In this document: positions 1 through 6,816 of the stretch, piece by piece | How the letters are laid out: the number at the start of each line of letters is the position of its first letter | Numbering within the stretch: position 1 is the stretch's first letter | Source: Bacteroidaceae bacterium | Lineage (GTDB): Bacteria; Bacteroidota; Bacteroidia; Bacteroidales; Bacteroidaceae | Length of the DNA: 21,353 nucleotides | Direction of reading: 5' to 3' | Assembly (NCBI GenBank): GCA_016284115.1 | Contig: JAEEOD010000343.1 | Location: 1-21,353 of the forward strand | Made by a program: the position numbers and the translations under genes | Notes under the pieces: model-generated | The model's input: the letters and a program-made list of their open reading frames with translations, nothing else | What the model was told of the DNA's origin: nothing | The model's database searches: none

Positions 1-592
1 TGGGCATCAGCCAAATAATAGCAATTGTACCTAAACCCAGCAACAAGGCTGTGAGAGATACTCCACCTTGCAAACGCTCAGGCATCTCCAATATCATATC
101 TATTGTCAGCACAGGCGATTTCAAACCCACCAATGCATAGAGTTGTTGCAGAATAATGATAACACCGATGCCACTCATAAAACCTGAGAGCACAGGGTAG
201 GGGATGTAACGCACATACTTACCTATCTTTATTACACCAAAAAGAATCTGGAAGAGTCCGCAGAACAAACCAGCCATAGACATGGCGATGAGAACAGCAC
301 TCAACGACTGATGTGCAGCCCATACGCCACTGATTAGGGTTGCGGTGATGACCGTCATCGGTCCTGTAGGACCACTGATTTGTGAGTGTGTACCACCAAA
401 TAGTGAAGCGAAAAAGCCCAAAAGGGTGGCACCTATCAGTCCAGCCAATGCTCCCATAGAGCTGGCCGCAGGGTCGTCAATACTTCCAAATGCTTGAATA
501 CCAAAGGCAAGAGCCAAAGGTAAAGCGACAATTCCGGCCGTGATACCACCGAAAATGTCACCTTTTACGTTATTCGTTTCTATAAATGCCAT
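1..592 (-). CDS. SulP-family anion transporter, N-terminal part (cut by left edge)
   Basis: This is an inner-membrane anion transporter of the SulP (SLC26-like) type, which moves sulfate, bicarbonate or related anions. About 197 codons are visible; the 3' end lies beyond the window, so any C-terminal STAS domain cannot be judged. The protein starts MAFIETNNVKGDIFGG, followed by the first membrane helix (GITAGIVALPLALAFGI), which fits the conserved SulP opening helix. A polar stretch GGTHSQISGPTGPMTVI, rich in Gly, Ser, Thr and Pro, sits at residues ~66-82 and resembles the substrate-binding region of the family. Further hydrophobic helices follow, with the segment YIPYPVLSGFMSGIG. The start is the ATG complementary to 590-592, about 20 bases downstream of a good Bacteroidetes promoter. 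The ion carried cannot be decided from the sequence. Confidence 0.88.
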   Translation of the reverse strand, partial: MAFIETNNVKGDIFGGITAGIVALPLALAFGIQAFGSIDDPAASSMGALAGLIGATLLGFFASLFGGTHSQISGPTGPMTVITATLISGVWAAHQSLSAVLIAMSMAGLFCGLFQILFGVIKIGKYVRYIPYPVLSGFMSGIGVIIILQQLYALVGLKSPVLTIDMILEMPERLQGGVSLTALLLGLGTIAIIWLMP

Positions 593-614
593 AGTTGTAT
601 AATTTTTGAGGCTG

Positions 615-645
615 CAAAATTACGAAAAGTCGAGAGTAGAACAAA
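615..645 (-). promoter_or_regulatory. Promoter of the SulP transporter gene
   Basis: Read on the minus strand, a TTTG (645-642) is followed after exactly 19 bases by TAATTTTG (622-615), a full match to the Bacteroidetes primary-sigma consensus TTTG-N19-TAnnTTTG. Transcription would start near 611, giving a short leader of about 20 bases before the ATG at 592. Confidence 0.7.
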
Positions 646-752
646 ATAAGCTCGCTTATTTTTTATGCCGAGACGGAGTAATTTAATAAAATTTCAGGCG
701 ATGCCATAACGACACCGCCTAAACTGTTTAACCAATTAAATCTTTACTTATG

Positions 753-783
753 AAAAGAAATAAACAAGCCTCACGGCTATTTC
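753..783 (-). terminator. Possible terminator downstream of pheS
   Basis: Immediately after the pheS stop, the minus-strand transcript can fold into an imperfect hairpin. AGCC (767-770) pairs with GGCT (775-778) around the loop TCAC, and GAAAT (757-761) pairs with ATTTC (779-783), leaving a five-base bulge. On the minus strand the stem runs straight into TTTT (756-753). The stem is weak because of the bulge, so this is only a candidate. Confidence 0.4.
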
Positions 784-784
784 T

Positions 785-1819
785 TTAGTACGCAGCCTCG
801 AACTCTCGGAGGAAACGTACGTCATTTTCACTAAACAAACGCAGGTCGCTTACCTGGTACTTCAGGTTGGCGATACGCTCAATACCCATACCAAAAGCAT
901 AGCCGGTATAAACCTTGCTGTCAATACCACAAGCTTCCAGAACATTAGGATCAACCATACCACAACCTAAAATCTCTACCCAACCGGTGTGCTTGCAGAA
1001 ACCACAACCCTTACCGCCACAAATGTTGCAGCTGATGTCCATCTCGGCACTGGGCTCAGTAAATGGGAAATATGATGGACGCAGGCGGATTTTGGTGTCA
1101 TTGCCAAACATCTCACGGGCAAAGGTTAGCAACACTTGCTTAAGGTCAGTAAACGATACACCTTTATCTATATATAATCCTTCCACCTGATGGAAGAAGC
1201 AATGAGCTCGTGCACTGATAGCCTCATTTCGATAAACACGTCCTGGGCAGATTACACGGATAGGGGGCTGGGTCTGCTCCATCACACGTGCCTGTACCGA
1301 ACTGGTGTGTGAACGCAGGATGATGTTCTTGATTACATTCTCGTTCTGTTCCACGAAGAATGTGTCCTGCATGTCGCGTGCTGGATGGTCAGCAGCGAAG
1401 TTAAGCTTGGTATAAACATGCAGGTCATCTTCCACCTCAGGACCCTCGGCTAGTTTGAAGCCCATGTGACCAAAGATGTCGATAATCTCGTTCTTCACAA
1501 TGGTCAGTGGGTGGCGTGTTCCCAGAGCAGCAGGGTAGGCAGTGCGAGTCAAGTCGATGTCATCATCCACATTGTCCATACTTTCAAACTGATCCTTCAA
1601 GGCATTGATCTTGTCCTGCACCTGAGTTTTCAGCTCATTGAGTCTCATACCCACCTCTCGCTTCTGGTCAGCAGCTACCTCGCGGAAGTCATTCATCAGT
1701 CCACTGATGATGCCTTTTTTACTAAGATACTTGATGCGCAGGGCTTCCAGCTCCTCAGCATTGGCAGCATGTAGTCCCTCTACATCCTTCAGAATCTCGT
1801 TGATTTTGTCTATAATCAT
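785..1819 (-). CDS. pheS: Phenylalanine--tRNA ligase alpha subunit
   Basis: This is the catalytic alpha chain of the alpha2-beta2 cytoplasmic enzyme that attaches phenylalanine to tRNA-Phe. The 344-residue length is normal for the family. Residues ~1-90 form the N-terminal coiled-coil tRNA-binding arm, with heptad-like charged residues. The class II synthetase core follows, with FHQVEGL (motif 2, ~209-215), FTEPSAEMD (~253-261) and the motif 3 segment FGMGIERIA (~309-317). Four cysteines at 264, 267, 272 and 275 (CNIC....CGFC) form a probable metal-binding knuckle seen in many bacterial PheS proteins. The beta subunit gene pheT is not in the window, as is common when the subunits are unlinked. 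The start ATG lies about 30 bases downstream of a strong promoter shared back to back with the ruvC side. Confidence 0.97.
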   Translation of the reverse strand: MIIDKINEILKDVEGLHAANAEELEALRIKYLSKKGIISGLMNDFREVAADQKREVGMRLNELKTQVQDKINALKDQFESMDNVDDDIDLTRTAYPAALGTRHPLTIVKNEIIDIFGHMGFKLAEGPEVEDDLHVYTKLNFAADHPARDMQDTFFVEQNENVIKNIILRSHTSSVQARVMEQTQPPIRVICPGRVYRNEAISARAHCFFHQVEGLYIDKGVSFTDLKQVLLTFAREMFGNDTKIRLRPSYFPFTEPSAEMDISCNICGGKGCGFCKHTGWVEILGCGMVDPNVLEACGIDSKVYTGYAFGMGIERIANLKYQVSDLRLFSENDVRFLREFEAAY

Positions 1820-1849
1820 CTTTTTTGTTGTTTTAATCTTCCTTTAGCG

Positions 1850-1880
1850 GTTGCAAAGATATATATTTTCATTACTTTTG
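1850..1880 (+). promoter_or_regulatory. Promoter of the ruvC transcript
   Basis: GTTG (1850-1853) is followed after 19 bases by TACTTTTG (1873-1880), an exact TAnnTTTG -7 box with a slightly imperfect -33 box. Transcription should start near 1884, which places the ATG at 1901 about 17 bases into the message, and the ruvC ATG at 1948 about 64 bases in. Confidence 0.6.
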
Positions 1881-1885
1881 CAAAA
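1854..1885 (-). promoter_or_regulatory. Promoter of pheS, overlapping the divergent ruvC promoter
   Basis: On the minus strand TTTTG (1885-1881) is followed after 19 bases by TATCTTTG (1861-1854), an exact TAnnTTTG -7 element. Transcription should begin near 1850, giving a leader of about 30 bases before the pheS ATG at 1819. The elements interlock with the plus-strand promoter: each -7 box lies directly beside the -33 box of the opposite promoter. Confidence 0.7.
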
Positions 1886-1900
1886 TAAAATCTGTAGTTT

Positions 1901-1951
1901 ATGATTGTTTATCGCATAACTTGCCAATTTGAGGAGGTAAAAGAGCCATGA
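1901..1951 (+). CDS. 16-codon upstream ORF overlapping the ruvC start, possible gene remnant
   Basis: An ATG at 1901, the first after the predicted transcription start, opens a 16-codon frame ([16 protein letters not shown]). Its TGA at 1949-1951 overlaps the ruvC ATG (ATGA), the usual arrangement for coupled translation. From memory, many Bacteroidales carry a ~100-residue DUF4286 gene just upstream of ruvC that starts with a similar M-I/L-I/V-Y-N-x-T segment. The peptide may therefore be the surviving N-terminus of such a gene after a deletion. It could also be a regulatory leader peptide or chance. A 9-base direct repeat GTAAAAGAG (1937-1945 and 1960-1968) spans the junction. Confidence 0.33.
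   Translation: MIVYRITCQFEEVKEP
1931..1937 (+). promoter_or_regulatory. Strong Shine-Dalgarno sequence for ruvC
   Basis: GAGGAGG ends ten bases before the ATG at 1948. This near-perfect ribosome binding site is unlike the A/T-rich, SD-poor leaders of the other genes in the window. It supports the 1948 start over the ATG directly after it at 1951. It also lies inside the 16-codon upstream ORF, where it encodes Glu-Glu. Confidence 0.55.
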
Positions 1952-2514
1952 TGGAGCCTGTAAAAGAGAAGATAATCTTGGGCATTGACCCTGGTACCAC
2001 TGTGATGGGGTATGGGGTGTTGAAGGTGTCGATGGGCAAACCGTTTCTAATTGCGATGGGGGTGATTGACTTGCACAAGTATGCCAATCACTACCTGAAA
2101 CTGGCGAAGATTCATGAGCGGGTGCTGAGCATCATTGAGAGCTACCTACCCGATGAGGTGGCAATTGAAGCTCCTTTCTTTGGTAAGAATGTACAGAGTA
2201 TGTTGAAGTTGGGGCGAGCACAGGGTGTGGCGATGGCAGTAGCCTTGAGTCGTGACATTCCCATTACGGAATATGCCCCATTAAAGATAAAGATGGCTAT
2301 TACAGGTAACGGAAATGCTTCAAAAGAGCAGGTGGCTGGTATGTTGCAACGTATGTTGCACATTGCCGAGGAGGAAATGCCTAAGTTCCTGGATGCTACC
2401 GATGCCTTGGGTGCTGCCTATTGTCATTTTATGCAGATGGGAGTGCCTAAAGTTGAGAAAGGTTATAAGAGCTGGAAGGATTTTGTGACAAAGAATCCGG
2501 ATAAAGTAGTTTGA
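1948..2514 (+). CDS. ruvC: Crossover junction endodeoxyribonuclease RuvC
   Basis: This is the Holliday junction resolvase that cuts four-way DNA junctions symmetrically during recombination and repair, working with the RuvAB branch-migration motor. The 188-residue length is normal. The RNase H-like active site is complete: D14 in GIDPGT, E74 in [10 protein letters not shown], and D149 and D152 in [12 protein letters not shown], matching the four acidic residues of E. coli RuvC (D7, E66, D138, D141). The C-terminus [12 protein letters not shown] is a Bacteroidales-type tail. The gene begins at the end of a 16-codon ORF (ATGA overlap) behind a strong Shine-Dalgarno sequence. ruvA and ruvB are not in the window. 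ruvC is first in the plus-strand block, and a 164-base non-coding element separates it from pulA. Confidence 0.97.
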   Translation: MMEPVKEKIILGIDPGTTVMGYGVLKVSMGKPFLIAMGVIDLHKYANHYLKLAKIHERVLSIIESYLPDEVAIEAPFFGKNVQSMLKLGRAQGVAMAVALSRDIPITEYAPLKIKMAITGNGNASKEQVAGMLQRMLHIAEEEMPKFLDATDALGAAYCHFMQMGVPKVEKGYKSWKDFVTKNPDKVV

Positions 2515-2576
2515 GACTTTTTGGAGCAGCGAGTGCAAAGCCAAGCTTGCATGAGACAACCGACGACAAACCGAGA

Positions 2577-2599
2577 GCCATAATGCATGCATTAATGGC
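2577..2599. repeat. 23-base near-perfect palindrome
   Basis: GCCA (2577-2580), the perfect 14-base palindrome TAATGCATGCATTA (2581-2594), a single unpaired A (2595) and TGGC (2596-2599) make an inverted repeat with essentially no loop. It could be extruded as a cruciform or bind a dimeric protein. With no loop and no following T-run it is not a standard intrinsic terminator. Confidence 0.7.
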
Positions 2600-2660
2600 C
2601 AAGGTGCAAAGGAGGAAGACAATTGTCAATGCCGAGTCGCGACAAAATAGTACGAAGTAA

Positions 2661-2678
2661 AATTGAAAATTGATAATT
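2661..2678 (+). repeat. A/T-rich 18-base repeat, left copy
   Basis: This 18-base unit, built on an 8-base AATTGAAA period, matches the segment at 6124-6141 in reverse complement at 17 of 18 positions. It ends directly against the pulA ATG and so forms the pulA leader just before the start. Confidence 0.6.
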
Positions 2679-4676
2679 ATGCGTAAATTGTTTTTTTGTA
2701 TGGTGGTATCTTTGATGATGGCAGGATGCCAGGATAACGAGAAAGTGATGTATGAATCGTTAGACGATTATCCCGTGAGAAACGGTAGTCTGAGTGAGAT
2801 GGAGTATGCACCCAGTGGCACCAGTTTTCATCTGTGGAGCCCCAATGCCGACGAGGTGCGCCTTATGTTGTACACAGAGGCAGAGGGAGGACATGCCTTT
2901 GAGACCTATCACATGGAGTTGGGTGACGATGGTACCTGGCACGTGAAGGTGCCTGAAGACCTGAAGGGCAAGTTCTATGCATTCAACGTGAAGAGAAATG
3001 ACGAATGGCTGGGCGATACCCCAGGCTTGTTTGCCAAAGCTGTTGGCATCAACGGACTTCGTGGAGCGGTAATCGATATGGCACAGACCAATCCAACAGG
3101 CTGGGAGAACGACCAGAAGCCTGCATTGAGGAGTGTGGCAGATGCTGTGGTGTATGAGATGCACCATCGTGATTTCTCCATCGATGCCAGTTCGGGCATT
3201 CAGCACAAAGGACAGTTCCTGGCATTGACAGAACAAGGTACCCAAAGTCCGGAGGGCTTCTCTACAGGTATCGACCACCTGAAAGAGTTGGGTGTTACGC
3301 ATGTACATATTTTGCCTTCGTATGATTATGCGTCAATTGACGAGCATACATTTAAGGATAGTCATTATAACTGGGGTTATGACCCACAGAACTACAACGT
3401 GCCCGACGGCTCTTATTCCACAGACCCGACAAAGCCGGAAACACGTATTATAGAGTTCAAGCAAATGGTACAGGCATTGCACCAGGCAGGTATTCGTGTG
3501 GTACTGGATGTGGTGTATAACCACACCTACAATGCTGCCACCAGTGCCTTTGAGAAGACGGTACCAGGCTATTTCTATCGTATCAAGCCCGACGGTACCT
3601 TTGCCAATGGCTCGGGATGTGGCAATGAAACAGCCAGCAATCGTCCGATGATGCGTAAGTTCATGGTGGAGAGCGTGCTATATTGGATGCGTGAATATCA
3701 CCTCGACGGTTTCCGTTTCGACCTGATGGGCATTCATGATATTGCTACCATGAATGAAATCAGACAAGAGGCACAGAAACTCGACCCACAGGTGTTGATA
3801 TATGGTGAGGGCTGGGCTGCAGAGTCGCCTCTTTATGCTCCCGATTTGTTGGCTATGAAGGCCAATGTGGCGAAGATGCCAGGTATTGCTGCTTTCAGCG
3901 ATGAGATGCGTGATGGTTTGCGTGGTACTTGGGATGATGATAAGAAGGGAGCTTTCTTGGCAGGGTTGCCTGGTCATGAGGAGAGCGTTAAATTCGGTAT
4001 AGTGGGTGCTATCGACCATCCGCAAGTTCAGATGGATCAGGTGAACTATAGCGACAAGGCGTGGGCACTGGAGCCTGTGCAGATGATGAGCTATGTGAGT
4101 TGCCACGATGATATGTGTTTGGTGGATAGATTGCGTACTTCTGTAACCGACCTGAAGGGCAATGACTTGGAGAAGCTCGATATGCTGGCTCAGACGGCTG
4201 TACTGACTTCTCAAGGCATTCCATTCATCTTTGCTGGCGAGGAGGTGATGCGCGACAAGAAGTTTGTGCATAACAGTTTCCAGAGTCCTGACAGCGTGAA
4301 TGCCATCGATTGGCATAACAAGTCAAAATATCAGTGGGTGTATAACTATTATAAAGGTATGATTGCCTTGCGCAAGCATCATCCTGCCTTCCGCTTAGGC
4401 CGTGCCGAACTGGTACGTCAGCACTTGGAGTTCCTGCCTGTCGAAGGCAGTGGAGTGGTGGCTTTCCGTCTAAAGGACCATGCTGGCGGTGATAGCTGGA
4501 ATAACATCATCGTGATACTGAATGCCCGTCGTGAAGCTGTTAAGGTGGAGGTACCTGAAGGCCGCTATGTGGCCGTAGTAAAGGATGGATGGGTGAATGA
4601 GAGTGGTATTGGTACCCTCTATGGACCTATTCTTTCTGTGGCACCAGAGACTGCGTTAATTGTATATCAAGAATGA
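2679..4676 (+). CDS. pulA: Type I pullulanase lipoprotein (GH13)
   Basis: This enzyme hydrolyses alpha-1,6 branch links in pullulan, glycogen or starch fragments. The best start is the ATG at 2679, giving 665 residues; a TTG nine bases earlier in frame would add only three residues. The N-terminus MRKLFFCMVVSLMMAGC is a lipoprotein signal with lipidated C17, followed by acidic residues (QDNEK) that may favour outer-membrane surface display. A CBM48-like domain covers ~40-125. The GH13 barrel carries the pullulanase signature YNWGYDP (~230-236), DVVYNH (~277-282), the nucleophile D348 in GFRFD, the acid/base E377 in YGEGW, and H476-D477 in VSCHDD. A beta-rich C-terminal domain closes the protein. 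Its stop overlaps the start of the ABC gene (ATGA), so the two are translationally coupled. Substrate choice (host glycogen, starch or stored glycogen) is inference. Confidence 0.94.
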   Translation: MRKLFFCMVVSLMMAGCQDNEKVMYESLDDYPVRNGSLSEMEYAPSGTSFHLWSPNADEVRLMLYTEAEGGHAFETYHMELGDDGTWHVKVPEDLKGKFYAFNVKRNDEWLGDTPGLFAKAVGINGLRGAVIDMAQTNPTGWENDQKPALRSVADAVVYEMHHRDFSIDASSGIQHKGQFLALTEQGTQSPEGFSTGIDHLKELGVTHVHILPSYDYASIDEHTFKDSHYNWGYDPQNYNVPDGSYSTDPTKPETRIIEFKQMVQALHQAGIRVVLDVVYNHTYNAATSAFEKTVPGYFYRIKPDGTFANGSGCGNETASNRPMMRKFMVESVLYWMREYHLDGFRFDLMGIHDIATMNEIRQEAQKLDPQVLIYGEGWAAESPLYAPDLLAMKANVAKMPGIAAFSDEMRDGLRGTWDDDKKGAFLAGLPGHEESVKFGIVGAIDHPQVQMDQVNYSDKAWALEPVQMMSYVSCHDDMCLVDRLRTSVTDLKGNDLEKLDMLAQTAVLTSQGIPFIFAGEEVMRDKKFVHNSFQSPDSVNAIDWHNKSKYQWVYNYYKGMIALRKHHPAFRLGRAELVRQHLEFLPVEGSGVVAFRLKDHAGGDSWNNIIVILNARREAVKVEVPEGRYVAVVKDGWVNESGIGTLYGPILSVAPETALIVYQE

Positions 4677-6118
4677 GTGATTACACTATAAAATTATCGG
4701 AAGCTTGGCCTCGCTTGCCAGATGCCCGTATGGCAGAGCCTATCACTTTGGAACTGCTGAAAGGGGAACAGGTGGCTATCGTTGGCGAAAATGGTGCTGG
4801 TAAGAGCCGATTGGTGGATATGCTGATAGACAGGTATCCCTTGCATTGCGGCTCGCTGGAGTATGATTTCTCTCCTTCTCCTTGGAAAGAGGCATACATG
4901 AATATCAAGCACATCAGCTTCCGAGATACTTTTGGCAGTGCCGACACAAACTACTATTACCAGCAACGTTGGAACTCTACCGACTTGGACGAGGTGATGT
5001 TGGTGAAAGATTTAATAGGCAGCTACGAGGAGAGTGATTTCCAACGTCAGCTGTTTGAACTGTTCCATGTGGAGGAGATGCTGGAGAAGCCTATCATCCT
5101 GCTGAGCAGTGGCGAGATGCGCAAGTTTCAGTTGACCAAAATGCTGCTCACACACCCTCGTATCCTAATATTGGATAACCCTTATATAGGTTTGGATGCT
5201 GCTACACGCAACCAGCTGACTGATTTGCTGATGCATTTGGCTGAGCAGGGCATACAATTGATATTGGTGATGAGTATGATGGACAGTGTACCTGATTTCA
5301 TCTCCCATGTGGTTGTGGTGAAAGATATGAAGATTGCCAGCAAGATGACACTGGATGAATATAGAAAGTGGTTTGATGAGGAGCTGGGTAAGCGGCATGA
5401 TAAGGATGTAGAGTTACCGAATTGTCAGTGTTCTTCATTTATTGCTCCATCTACCGAGATTGTGCGTTTGAACAAAGTCAGCATTCGCTATGGTACCCGT
5501 ACCATTCTGAAAGACCTTGATTGGGTGGTGCGGAAAGGAGAAAAATGGGCATTGGGTGGTGAGAATGGTTGTGGCAAATCAACGCTGCTGAGCATTATAT
5601 GTGCTGATAATCCACAGAGTTATGCCTGCGATGTGAGTCTGTTTGGTAGAAAGCGTGGTACTGGCGAAAGCATTTGGGACATCAAGAAGCATATTGGCTA
5701 TGTGAGTCCCGAGATGCATCGTGCCTATTTGAAAGACCTGCCTGCCATTGATATTGTGGCGAGTGGCTTGCACGACTCTATCGGATTGTATGTGCGCCCT
5801 AAGCCTGAACAGCGTGAGGTGTGTCTCCAATGGATGGAGACATTCGACATTGTTCATTTGGCAGATCGTCCGTTCTTGCACATGAGTGATGGTGAACAGC
5901 GCTTGGTATTATTGGCAAGGGCATTCGTGAAAGACCCTGAGTTGCTGATACTTGATGAGCCTTTGCATGGGTTGGACACTTTCAACCGTCGCAAGGTAAA
6001 GCGTATCATCAATGCTTTTTGTGCCCGTCCCGACAAGACACTGATGATGGTGAGTCACTTTGAGAGCGAGTTGCCCTCGTGTATCGACCATCGCTTACAA
6101 TTAAAGAAAATAGTTTAA
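4673..6118 (+). CDS. Double-domain ABC ATPase (ModF/PhrA-like), first domain degenerate
   Basis: This soluble protein has two fused ABC nucleotide-binding domains and no membrane segment. Domain 1 has Walker A GENGAGKS (38-45), a signature-like LSSGE (144-148) and D-loop GLD (173-175). Its Walker B reads ILILDNP, with N169 where the catalytic glutamate belongs, and the H-switch histidine is M202. Domain 2 looks active: Walker A GENGCGKST (296-304), signature MSDGEQ (404-409), Walker B LLILDEP with E429, and H462 in MVSHFE. The layout resembles E. coli ModF (called PhrA or molybdate ATPase), whose true role is unclear, rather than ABC-F ribosomal factors, since the ABC-F linker is missing. No permease or molybdate-binding gene is near. 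The start overlaps the pulA stop, suggesting co-expression, but no shared function is evident. Confidence 0.85.
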   Translation: MSDYTIKLSEAWPRLPDARMAEPITLELLKGEQVAIVGENGAGKSRLVDMLIDRYPLHCGSLEYDFSPSPWKEAYMNIKHISFRDTFGSADTNYYYQQRWNSTDLDEVMLVKDLIGSYEESDFQRQLFELFHVEEMLEKPIILLSSGEMRKFQLTKMLLTHPRILILDNPYIGLDAATRNQLTDLLMHLAEQGIQLILVMSMMDSVPDFISHVVVVKDMKIASKMTLDEYRKWFDEELGKRHDKDVELPNCQCSSFIAPSTEIVRLNKVSIRYGTRTILKDLDWVVRKGEKWALGGENGCGKSTLLSIICADNPQSYACDVSLFGRKRGTGESIWDIKKHIGYVSPEMHRAYLKDLPAIDIVASGLHDSIGLYVRPKPEQREVCLQWMETFDIVHLADRPFLHMSDGEQRLVLLARAFVKDPELLILDEPLHGLDTFNRRKVKRIINAFCARPDKTLMMVSHFESELPSCIDHRLQLKKIV

Positions 6119-6123
6119 TTCAC

Positions 6124-6141
6124 AATTTTCAATTTTCAATT
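6124..6141 (-). repeat. A/T-rich 18-base repeat, right inverted copy
   Basis: AATTTTCAATTTTCAATT is the inverted partner of 2661-2678 (17 of 18 matches). It fills most of the 30-base gap between the ABC ATPase stop and the next start. The two copies thus bracket the pulA-ABC pair. The motif is low in complexity (8-base period), so chance or a common leader motif are alternatives. Confidence 0.55.
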
Positions 6142-6148
6142 AAAAAGC

Positions 6149-6805
6149 ATGGATTACTTAATCAACATAGATTCTGACTTGCTCTTATGGTTCAACGGAG
6201 CACATAATGCGTTTTTCGACTCATTTATGATGCTCTTTACAGGTAAGTTTATCTGGGTGGCGATGTACCTGTCGTTAGCCTATGTGCTGTTCAGAAACAT
6301 GACCTCCAAACAAGCCCTGATGTGCTTGGTGGCGATTGCACTGGTGATTGTTATAGCAGACCAGATGAGTTCTTCTCTGATTCGTCATGCTGTAGGTCGT
6401 CTGCGTCCTGCCAACTTGGAAAATCCCATCAGCAGTATGGTGCATATCGTGGATGGTTACCGAGGGGGCAGATACGGTTTCCCCAGCAGTCATGCTGCCA
6501 ACTCGTTCGGTTTGGCGTTCTTCCTTCTGTATTTGCTCAGACGAAGTCCGATACCTGCCTTCATCATGGTGTGGGCCATTGTCAACTGCTATTCACGTCT
6601 CTACTTAGGTGTGCATTATCCTGGCGACATCCTGTGTGGTGCTTTGGTGGGCTTGGTGGCAGCTTCGTTGGTATGGTTCATCTATAAGAAGTTGACGAAG
6701 CAAACTTTCCTGCCCGAAGTTAAGGAGTGGTGGGTGCCTGTGGTGGTGGGATTGCTTACTGTTGTTGGTATATCGCTTTATTCTTACTATGTGATTAATT
6801 ATTAA
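6149..6805 (+). CDS. Integral membrane PAP2-family phosphatase
   Basis: This is a 218-residue multi-span membrane phosphatase of the PAP2 superfamily. All three family motifs are present: R79-x6-R86-P87 (RHAVGRLRP, with Arg in place of the usual Lys at the first position), PSSH (112-115) with H115, and S149-R150-x5-H156-x3-D160 (SRLYLGVHYPGD). About five to six hydrophobic helices surround these loops, which places the active site at the periplasmic face. Likely substrates are lipid pyrophosphates such as undecaprenyl pyrophosphate, or a lipid A or phosphatidylglycerol phosphate; the sequence does not decide between them. It is followed after 11 bases by a second, secreted PAP2 enzyme, so the two are probably co-transcribed. 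Confidence 0.9.
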   Translation: MDYLINIDSDLLLWFNGAHNAFFDSFMMLFTGKFIWVAMYLSLAYVLFRNMTSKQALMCLVAIALVIVIADQMSSSLIRHAVGRLRPANLENPISSMVHIVDGYRGGRYGFPSSHAANSFGLAFFLLYLLRRSPIPAFIMVWAIVNCYSRLYLGVHYPGDILCGALVGLVAASLVWFIYKKLTKQTFLPEVKEWWVPVVVGLLTVVGISLYSYYVINY

Positions 6806-6816
6806 AATTATATATT

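Larger units (their letters stand above)
2515..2678 (+). repeat. Palindrome-rich non-coding insert between ruvC and pulA
   Basis: This 164-base spacer has no plausible gene; reading frames that enter it are antisense to ruvC and lack any recognisable protein. It is dense in palindromes: CAAGCTTG (2542-2549), TAATGCATGCATTA (2581-2594), GACAATTGTC (2618-2627) and GTCGCGAC (2636-2643). GTGCAAAG occurs twice (2533-2540 and 2604-2611), and GCCGAG-like words recur. It ends in an A/T-rich AATTGAAA repeat just before the pulA start. It looks like an interspersed intergenic repeat of the sort scattered in Bacteroidales genomes, but that needs a genome-wide copy count. No exact TAnnTTTG promoter box is present. 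Confidence 0.45.

Noticed and set aside
750..788. A 12-codon ORF (ATG at 750) between the SulP gene and pheS.
   Set aside because: It overlaps the pheS terminator-like hairpin, has no promoter box or ribosome binding site, and is too short to support.
2320..2629. Two minus-strand ORFs (60 and 100 codons) antisense to the ruvC 3' end and the following spacer.
   Set aside because: Their codons mirror the ruvC frame, they lack recognisable protein features, and no promoter or Shine-Dalgarno sequence precedes them.
4673..6118. An ABC-F antibiotic-resistance or ribosome-protection factor.
   Set aside because: The ~80-residue charged linker between domains typical of ABC-F proteins is not seen, and domain 1 has lost its catalytic glutamate; the ModF-like twin ATPase fits better.
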